DNA from: a virus
DNA: 48,250 nucleotides
IMG/VR virus record: IMGVR_UViG_3300036851_000302
Coordinates: 1-48,250 of that record
Direction: 5' to 3' (one strand)
How positions within the stretch are numbered: position 1 is the stretch's first letter; each line of letters starts with the position of its first letter. Made by a program: the position numbers and the translations under genes. Under the pieces are notes generated by a model. The model had not been told where the DNA came from, did not search any database, and saw only the letters and a list, made by a program, of their open reading frames with translations. This document shows, one piece after another, positions 27,030 to 32,658 of the stretch.

Positions 27030-27058
27030 AATCATTTCGCTAGAGTGGTGCTCAACGT

Positions 27059-27095
27059 GAAGAGCCCCTGAGCGCGTTAGGCCCAGGGGCTCTTC
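27059..27095. terminator. Bidirectional terminator between converging genes
   Basis: GAAGAGCCCCTG pairs with CAGGGGCTCTTC (12 bp, 13-base loop). It lies between the plus-strand block ending at 27029 and the minus-strand vWA gene ending at 27117, so it can serve both directions. Confidence 0.85.
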
Positions 27096-27116
27096 CGTTC
27101 CCGCAACTAGCTAGAA

Positions 27117-27869
27117 CTAGGACTTCTCCCAGCCCTCTGTCTCCGTTTCGTCGGGTTGCGATGACTGGCCCTTCCGAGACGCCCAGTCCTTTTCAGCCGT
27201 TTTTCCCGTGCTGTCGTAGAACCTCGCGCTCGTCGGCATCGGCCGACCTGCGGCGAGAAGGGTACGGCTGTCTAATACGGCAGCGCTGGCTGACGAGAAC
27301 GCGGCAGCTGTGCCCTGAGAGTCGCCAGCGTAATTCTGCGTTGCGCCAGCCGCGATACCCATCGCTCCCGCCTCGTCGTACGCATTGACGTTCGCACCGA
27401 GGTAAGTGAACACCCATCCTTGCGCTTCCTTCGCCTCGATGAGCGAACGGATTTGCGCCTTCGTGTACTCGCGTGAGCTGTTCTCTTGCCCGTCCGTGAG
27501 TATCACGACAATCGGCTGCTCGTCTGGATGCGCGTCCTTGCGTTCCTGCGCCTTCGTGATAGCGCGCCCAACAGCATCGAGCAGCGGCGTGCCGCCACGC
27601 GGGATGAAGTCGGTCTCGCTGGCTTCGCGCACCTTCTTGACTTCCATCGCGTCGAAGAGGGTGTCGAAGCCTTGCGTGTCGAACTGGTGCACGGTCAGGA
27701 TGCAATCGCCTTCCTGTCCCTGTTGGTCACGCAAGAATTGGTTGAACCCTCCGATGACGTCCTTGCGAATCACCGCCATCGAGCCACTGCGGTCGACGAG
27801 CAGTGTCACATGAGCGACCTTCGTTACCTTGTCACGCTTGGCCTTGCGTTGCTTCACGGCTTTCGCCAT
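27117..27869 (-). CDS. von Willebrand A domain protein
   Basis: 250 residues, ATG 27869, AAGGAGG upstream. The MIDAS is complete: LLVDRSGSM (Asp26, Ser28, Ser30), RGGTPLLDAV (Thr), ILTDGQENSS (Asp). vWA domains bind divalent metal and mediate protein contacts. N-terminal 18 residues are Lys/Arg rich; the C-terminal 70 residues are Ala/Ser rich and acidic at the end. Paired with an upstream ribbon-helix-helix regulator in a two-gene operon. The Ro60 protein is the only other vWA protein seen; whether they are linked is unknown. Confidence 0.88.
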   Translation of the reverse strand: MAKAVKQRKAKRDKVTKVAHVTLLVDRSGSMAVIRKDVIGGFNQFLRDQQGQEGDCILTVHQFDTQGFDTLFDAMEVKKVREASETDFIPRGGTPLLDAVGRAITKAQERKDAHPDEQPIVVILTDGQENSSREYTKAQIRSLIEAKEAQGWVFTYLGANVNAYDEAGAMGIAAGATQNYAGDSQGTAAAFSSASAAVLDSRTLLAAGRPMPTSARFYDSTGKTAEKDWASRKGQSSQPDETETEGWEKS

Positions 27870-28099
27870 TCCTCTGCCTCCTTCCGCGGAGCCGGAGCCC
27901 CGCTCGCTTGAAGCCCTCGCTTGATAACCAAGCGCAGGGTGTCGCTGAAGCTGAGCCCACCTTCGTCGTCAGCTACGTGCGCCAAACCAGCGACCATGGA
28001 TTCGTCAACCCATAGGCTGATGCGCTCGCGCTTCTCCCCTCGTTGCCTCCGGCCGGACGGCGCGAAGTACGACGATGGGGTGACTCGCTTCTCGCTCAT
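27854..28099 (-). CDS. Ribbon-helix-helix regulator
   Basis: 81 residues, ATG 28099. ERISLWVDESMVAGLAHVAD followed by FSDTLRLVIKRGLQA is a typical RHH core (short strand, two helices); the N-terminal 25 residues are basic and flexible. Probably represses its own operon, since a 19-base inverted repeat covers its start codon and promoter. Overlaps the vWA gene by 16 bases. Confidence 0.78.
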   Translation of the reverse strand: MSEKRVTPSSYFAPSGRRQRGEKRERISLWVDESMVAGLAHVADDEGGLSFSDTLRLVIKRGLQASGAPAPRKEAEEWRKP

Positions 28100-28115
28100 A
28101 ACGTCATACGTTATG
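28097..28115. promoter_or_regulatory. Operator of the RHH-vWA operon
   Basis: CATAACGT-CAT-ACGTTATG, a perfect 8-base inverted repeat around a 3-base centre. It covers the -10 hexamer and the ATG of the RHH gene. An extra half-like CATATGACAT lies just upstream. Size and symmetry suit an RHH dimer or dimer pair. Confidence 0.65.
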
Positions 28116-28136
28116 TCATATGTAGCTGATTGTCAA
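28108..28136 (-). promoter_or_regulatory. Promoter of the RHH-vWA operon
   Basis: Minus-strand TTGACA (28136-28131), a 17-base spacer, TAACGT (28113-28108). Start near 28101, a nearly leaderless message. It is the best -35 match in the window. Confidence 0.7.
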
Positions 28137-28139
28137 GAC

Positions 28140-28169
28140 TGGCGCTCGATGTCCCTCGTCCGCTAGGGT
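28140..28169 (+). promoter_or_regulatory. Promoter for the Rpf-like gene
   Basis: TGGCGC (28140-28145), an 18-base spacer, TAGGGT (28164-28169). Start near 28176, leaving a leader of about 105 bases. Confidence 0.45.
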
Positions 28170-28175
28170 CGTTCC

Positions 28176-28280
28176 CTCAAACACAGACGCCGAGGGGTGC
28201 GCGCCTTGCGCCCCGCTAGGAGGCGACTCCCCGTGGAGAGAACCCAGCAGCGTGTTCACTTGCGTAAGAGGAGGTTACCT
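28176..28280 (+). promoter_or_regulatory. Structured 5' leader of the Rpf-like gene
   Basis: Contains a 7-bp hairpin GGGGUGC/GCGCCCC (28194-28200 with 28208-28214) and a small hairpin CUCC-CCGU-GGAG (28227-28238), then GAGGAGGT before ATG 28281. In actinobacteria, Rpf genes often have regulatory leaders (for example c-di-AMP riboswitches), but this sequence does not match that consensus as I know it. Confidence 0.4.
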
Positions 28281-28748
28281 ATGGTGGTTCGGGAGCTAGT
28301 GATGATGATGCTCGTTCCGTTGTTCGCGTTAACGCCGTTGGCTGTAGCGCAAGCGTCTATCGAGGAGATGCAAGAGCGACGGGAGGAACGCGCGGAGCAC
28401 CGCGAGGAGATGCGGGCTGCGATGCTCCGTCGTCTGGACGTCGACCGACAGGCATGGCGAATCCCCGCTATTCCTGCTCAAGACGCGCCAAGCGCTCAAC
28501 TCCGGCGCCTACATGTGAGCGCATCACGCTATGGCCCGTCAACCAATCGTTACGTACAGCCGTGGGGATGTGAGTCTCGCGACGTACAAGTTCGTTCCAG
28601 GAGTGGCAAGTATTGGGGAAAGTATCAGTTCGACCGGCAGACGTGGGAGTCGCATGGAGGTGACCCTGCAACCTACGGTCATGCGGACGAGGCCGAGCAG
28701 GACCGCGTCGCTTCGCGCGTGAAGTACGATGCCTGGCCGAACTGTTAG
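28281..28748 (+). CDS. Secreted Rpf-like/transglycosylase-domain protein
   Basis: 155 residues, ATG 28281 set by AGAGGAGGT seven bases upstream. MVVRELVMMMLVPLFALTPL and AVAQA form a cleavable signal peptide. A charged helix (EEMQERREERAEHREEMRAA) follows. The C-terminal 60 residues resemble resuscitation-promoting-factor lysozyme domains: PWGCESRD (catalytic Glu), GKYWGKYQFDRQTWESHGG, then DRVASRVKYDAWPNC with the paired Cys. It would cleave peptidoglycan outside the membrane, aiding lysis, DNA entry or host wake-up from dormancy. Slightly divergent from canonical Rpf around the Glu. Confidence 0.8.
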   Translation: MVVRELVMMMLVPLFALTPLAVAQASIEEMQERREERAEHREEMRAAMLRRLDVDRQAWRIPAIPAQDAPSAQLRRLHVSASRYGPSTNRYVQPWGCESRDVQVRSRSGKYWGKYQFDRQTWESHGGDPATYGHADEAEQDRVASRVKYDAWPNC

Positions 28749-28764
28749 AGAACGGAGACGCACG

Positions 28765-28923
28765 ATGGTCCTCTACACGCTCGTGTGCCGAGCTTGCTCT
28801 CCCAGCGACCGTCGGTTGTTCCAGTGGGAGACGCTCGACCGCGAACAACCGTGTCCTAAATGCCACGGCGCATCACGCGTTAAGGGCATTCAAGAGCTTA
28901 CCCAAACATCGCAAAACGCCTAG
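28765..28923 (+). CDS. Zinc-ribbon small protein
   Basis: 52 residues, ATG 28765. LVCRACSPSDRRLFQWETLD followed by PCPKCHGASRVKGI: CxxC...CxxC with a beta-hairpin between, the FmdB-like regulatory-protein style of zinc ribbon. Its stop lies inside the terminator hairpin. Confidence 0.68.
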   Translation: MVLYTLVCRACSPSDRRLFQWETLDREQPCPKCHGASRVKGIQELTQTSQNA

Positions 28924-28939
28924 TCAAGGGCGGTTTTGC
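28911..28939 (+). terminator. Terminator after the zinc-ribbon gene
   Basis: GCAAAACGCC and GGCGGTTTTGC form a 10-bp hairpin with one bulged base and an 8-base loop, ending in a TTTTG run. It overlaps the end of the gene at 28923. Confidence 0.65.
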
Positions 28940-28951
28940 TAGACGGCGGGC

Positions 28952-28957
28952 TACAAT
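28952..28957 (+). promoter_or_regulatory. -10 element for a leaderless mRNA at 28964
   Basis: TACAAT followed by six bases and GTG 28964. No convincing -35; the region is occupied by the terminator hairpin. Confidence 0.45.
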
Positions 28958-28963
28958 ATCCGC

Positions 28964-29152
28964 GTGCGTAACCCGCTGCGTCTGCGTTGCCCGCGATGCG
29001 GTGGCGTTATCGTTGTTCCGATAGCTATTTACGCAGCTCAGCCTACGGTTGAGGGCGGCCTGACGATGGACGTTCGGCTAGAGCGCGATGAGCTACGTCA
29101 TGCATGCAAAGGCGGCGAGCAAGTGGAGCCCCGGGTGAGAAGGAAGCGATGA
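28964..29152 (+). CDS. Small CxxC protein
   Basis: 62 residues, leaderless GTG 28964. RLRCPRCGGVIVVPIAIYAA carries one CxxC; a third Cys (RHACKGG) lies later. Basic C-terminus. Opens the transcript that leads into the virion genes. Confidence 0.6.
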   Translation: MRNPLRLRCPRCGGVIVVPIAIYAAQPTVEGGLTMDVRLERDELRHACKGGEQVEPRVRRKR

Positions 29153-29508
29153 GTCTCGCGCTGCTCTACCTTCTCGTCGGACTTACTGCCTTCCGTGCGC
29201 AACGCCTCGTAACGGTCGACGAGTGGCCGCCGTCGTTGTCGTTTCGTGACTGGCTGAGACACCGTGCGGTCGTACGCGGGACACCTCATCCAACGGGTGA
29301 GCCCCGTGGATTTTGGGGACATACCTACAAACTGTTCACCTGCCATTGGTGTCTCGGCCTTTGGGCATCGGTGGTTGTCGTCGTGCTCACTCACTTGTTC
29401 GTGGCAGACCTTCTTACCGCAGAGGTACGTGAGCCCATCGGCGTCCTTGTTCTTGTAGCTGCCGCCGCATCCACCTTCGTGGGAATCATCGGTGACGCCC
29501 TCGAATAG
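29149..29508 (+). CDS. DUF1360-type membrane protein
   Basis: 119 residues, ATG 29149, AAGGAAG upstream. Hydrophobic segments LALLYLLVGLTAF, LWASVVVVVLTHLFV and VLVLVAAAASTFVGI; between them RAQRLVTVDEW and FTCHWCLGLWAS. The R-x-x-RL...D-x-W...C-x-W-C-x-G-x-W signature is that of DUF1360 proteins, often encoded beside actinophage portal genes. It overlaps the portal gene by 17 bases. Function unknown. Confidence 0.78.
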   Translation: MSLALLYLLVGLTAFRAQRLVTVDEWPPSLSFRDWLRHRAVVRGTPHPTGEPRGFWGHTYKLFTCHWCLGLWASVVVVVLTHLFVADLLTAEVREPIGVLVLVAAAASTFVGIIGDALE

Positions 29509-32488
29509 GACTGTCACCGCTGCCGCTACTCGTGTTCGCCTCGATGATGCGCCGTCGGTTAAGCGTGCTCTCGCTCTCCGGCAAGATTGGCAGAAGCTCG
29601 CATGGAACTATTACGACGCCGTCGGTGAACTCAAGTACGCAATCAACCTCATCGGCAGTGCTTGCTCGCGGATTCGACTTGTTCCCGCGGAAATCAAGGA
29701 GCCTGGAGCACCACCCTCTGTTCTGACCGCGGAGGACGATTCCGGTCGATTCAAGGACGCGATGTCCTTGCTCGATACTCTCCGCGGTCCTACGGGCAGC
29801 CACGCCGAGATGATGCGCGAGCTTGCTATCCATCTCGAAGTAGCGGGTGAGGGATATCTCATCGGTGCGGTTGCTCGGGACGAATTCGCAGAAGACCGCT
29901 GGTTCGTCGCTAGCGTCGACGAGCTGAAAAAGAAGTCGGGTCACGTCATCGTCTCGTCCGCGCGCTTGCCGTACGACGAAACGACGCTCGTGCTCACTGA
30001 GGACGACTTTTGGGCACGTATCTGGCGTCGGCATCCCCGTCGCTCCGACCACGCAGACTCACCCGTTCGTGGCGTGCTTAATGTGTGTGAAGAACTCGTC
30101 ACACTCGACCGAGCCGTCAAGGCTGTAGCTCAGTCGGGTATCTCTACCCGCAAACTCGTCGCTATCCCCGACGACATCAACCCAGCGGGCACGTACGTGG
30201 ACACGCAAGACGAGGGTGACGGGGAACTCGTGGGTGACCCATTCCTCGCGGACCTCATGGATATGTTCGTCACTCCGGTGCAGAAGGAAGGCACCGTCGC
30301 ACAGGTCGCCCCGTATCTTCTGCGCTACCCGTGGCGTTCTTCGAAGCCCGACCTCATGAGTGGCATCGAGGTTATCGACGTTGGCCGTGAACTCGACGCT
30401 GCTTTCGATGCGCGTACCGACCGCGCACTCCGCCGTCTCGCACAAGGACTTCAGCTCCCGCCCGAGTTGATTTTCGGGCTCAGTCAGGCGACGCATTGGG
30501 GGTCAGGGCAAATCGAGGAGTCGCTGTACCGAGAGCACATCGAGCCACTCGCTGCGCTCATCGTATCCAGCTTGACGGAGGTGTATTACCGCCCCGCTGC
30601 CGAAGAACTCGGGCTCGGTCCGTTGCTCGTGTGGCTTGACCCGTCAGAGCTAATCGTGCGTCCCGATACCCAGCAAGCCGCCGATTACGGTCACCGCTCG
30701 ATGCTCATTTCCGACGACTCGTGGCGGAACCAACGCGGGTTCAGTGACTCCGATAAACCTACGCCCAAGGAAGTCGAACGCCGTATCGCCATCGAGCAAG
30801 CATTGCGCATGCCGGGCATGGGGGTTCCTGAACTCGAAGACTCGGAGGACGAGGAAGAGAAGGCCGAGACGGATGCCGCAGCGAAGGAAGCACAGCTGGT
30901 GGAGCCTCCCACTAGCGCTATCGGCGTCCCAGCCCCGCGAGACGAAACACGTACTCCGGATGAGGCCGTTCTTGCCACTGGCCCAGACGGTGAGTTGAAG
31001 CTTGGTGCGGAACTCCGCGCGCTCGACGACATGCTGCGGCTACAGCTTCACGAAGCCGCGGAAGCGGCGCTTGAACGCACCATCGAGCGAGCAGAAGCGA
31101 AAGTGGTATCGCGCGCGCGCGCGGACAGTGTTCTGTCGCTCCGGGCGAAGAACGCTGAACGTGGTTGGGTCGTGACGGCAGTCGGCGGCGAAGAAGCACT
31201 CGAACGCTTCAGTCTTTCGGCTGTTGACCTTGTCGGTGGGACCTTCGCCAGTGTCGCTAGACGCCTGGAAACGCAGACCGCGAAGGTTTTCGCCGTCGTC
31301 CTCGACGCGGCAGGGGTAACTCGTTCGCAACGTACAGCGCTGAAGCAGCAGGCTGCGCATCGTGCGCACCAAGCCGGAGAGTGGCTTGCCCGCGAGCTTG
31401 AAATCCTCGCTATGGACCAGCTCCTTCGTCCGCGCGCCGTCACCTTCCATGACGATGAGCCCGGTGAGAAGGACCCCGACGCCCGCGTCCCGTTCCACTT
31501 GATTCGAGAAGCCGTTGCGCGCGCGGGCGGAGCTAATGGTCAAGGTGTCACGGCTGCCATGGCGGCCCCAACGCTTGTGGCCGGAATCGGTGTTAGTGAC
31601 CCGTCTTTCGACGTGTTGGCGGAAGCCGGTATCGGGACTGAGGCATGGCGGTGGGTGTATGGCGTTTATCCGCGCATGCCCTTTCCGCCCCACAAGCAAC
31701 TCGACGGCGTCATGTTCGACAACTTCGACGACCAAGTGCTTGCGTTCAACAGCTGGCCGGGAGGGTTCCTTTACCCAGGAGACCACAGCGGGTGCCGGTG
31801 CTCCATCGAGCCAGTGATGAGGCTCATCGCACAGCAACCATCCTTGTTCGTTGTAGCGGAACCCTCTGGAGCGGCTTTAGTTCGTATGGCTGAAGGGTTT
31901 GAACAGGCTGAAACTCTTCGCCAAAGCGCTCAGGGCAAACTTGAGGCGCTTGCTCTCACTGAGGGGTTAACGACGGCCGAGCAGGCGACGCTTGACTCGT
32001 ACATGGGATTCACCTACCGGTCAATCAACGACCGTCTCCGTGGGCGTAAGGTCAGCCGCACGTCCAAGCGTGCTTACACGGCGGAGGAGATACAGGCAGC
32101 TGACGAACATATCGCTGGCCTCGACGCGCTCTTCGGTAAGTTCAACATGCGTATAGAGCGCCCCTTGTTTGTGGCTCGTGGCGTCAATTTCGCGAAGTTC
32201 GACTCCGCGGTGAAGGACGCGTATCTCACACCTGGGTCAGTTATTCGTGAACCTGCGTTCATCTCCGCATCGACTAACATTCAGTCGGCTTGGACGGTAG
32301 CTCGCGACGACAAAGAGCCTGCGTTGCTCGTCATCGAGGTACCAGCCCAGAAACGCGTTTTGCCCGGCACCCACTACGAAGACGAGTTAATCCTTGAGCG
32401 TGGTCAAGAGCTTGAGATTGTGGACGTCATACCGGCTACTGAAGAAACGGGCTGGATGCTGACTATCCTTGGTCGTTTGAGAGGCTAG
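29492..32488 (+). CDS. Portal-MuF-ADP-ribosyltransferase fusion protein
   Basis: 998 residues, GTG 29492. Residues 1 to about 470 are an HK97/SPP1-type portal (NYYDAVGELKYAINLIGSA, LLRYPWRSSKPDLMSG, QGLQLPPELIFGLSQATHWG, PSELIVRPDTQQAADYG). Residues about 500-780 form a MuF-like head domain ending YPGDHSGCRCSIEPVM. Residues about 820-998 are an ADP-ribosyltransferase: YRSINDRLRG, FVARGV (Arg), AFISAST (Ser), HYEDELILERG (Glu963-x-Glu965). MuF-linked toxins are known, but portal, MuF and toxin in one chain is notable. Copies of the transferase would be fixed inside or at the neck of each particle. The 3' part is less GC-rich than the portal part. Confidence 0.88.
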   Translation: MTPSNRTVTAAATRVRLDDAPSVKRALALRQDWQKLAWNYYDAVGELKYAINLIGSACSRIRLVPAEIKEPGAPPSVLTAEDDSGRFKDAMSLLDTLRGPTGSHAEMMRELAIHLEVAGEGYLIGAVARDEFAEDRWFVASVDELKKKSGHVIVSSARLPYDETTLVLTEDDFWARIWRRHPRRSDHADSPVRGVLNVCEELVTLDRAVKAVAQSGISTRKLVAIPDDINPAGTYVDTQDEGDGELVGDPFLADLMDMFVTPVQKEGTVAQVAPYLLRYPWRSSKPDLMSGIEVIDVGRELDAAFDARTDRALRRLAQGLQLPPELIFGLSQATHWGSGQIEESLYREHIEPLAALIVSSLTEVYYRPAAEELGLGPLLVWLDPSELIVRPDTQQAADYGHRSMLISDDSWRNQRGFSDSDKPTPKEVERRIAIEQALRMPGMGVPELEDSEDEEEKAETDAAAKEAQLVEPPTSAIGVPAPRDETRTPDEAVLATGPDGELKLGAELRALDDMLRLQLHEAAEAALERTIERAEAKVVSRARADSVLSLRAKNAERGWVVTAVGGEEALERFSLSAVDLVGGTFASVARRLETQTAKVFAVVLDAAGVTRSQRTALKQQAAHRAHQAGEWLARELEILAMDQLLRPRAVTFHDDEPGEKDPDARVPFHLIREAVARAGGANGQGVTAAMAAPTLVAGIGVSDPSFDVLAEAGIGTEAWRWVYGVYPRMPFPPHKQLDGVMFDNFDDQVLAFNSWPGGFLYPGDHSGCRCSIEPVMRLIAQQPSLFVVAEPSGAALVRMAEGFEQAETLRQSAQGKLEALALTEGLTTAEQATLDSYMGFTYRSINDRLRGRKVSRTSKRAYTAEEIQAADEHIAGLDALFGKFNMRIERPLFVARGVNFAKFDSAVKDAYLTPGSVIREPAFISASTNIQSAWTVARDDKEPALLVIEVPAQKRVLPGTHYEDELILERGQELEIVDVIPATEETGWMLTILGRLRG

Positions 32489-32493
32489 AGAAC

Positions 32494-32658
32494 GTGGCAG
32501 AGGAGACTCGGGAGCAGGAAGAGCGTGGAGCGTTCCGCGAGCGCGTCGTCGCGGAATCCGATGGAGTTAAGGTAGTGAAGAAAGGCCCGAAGGCCAACCG
32601 GTTCCCGTACGAGGAAGAGCGCAAGAAGGCGAAGCAGGAGGCCGAGGGTGGCGGATAA
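32494..32658 (+). CDS. Small charged protein between portal and protease genes
   Basis: 54 residues, GTG 32494, missed by length filters: MAEETREQEERGAFRERVVA, VKKGPKANRFPYEEERKKAK. Helical and highly charged. It follows the ADP-ribosyltransferase domain, so it may restrain that enzyme before release or be a scaffold accessory. Confidence 0.6.
   Translation: MAEETREQEERGAFRERVVAESDGVKVVKKGPKANRFPYEEERKKAKQEAEGGG

Noticed and set aside
28176-28280. ydaO-type (c-di-AMP) riboswitch upstream of the Rpf-like gene
   Set aside because: The position is suggestive, but the leader lacks the conserved segments of that riboswitch as I know them and is too short.
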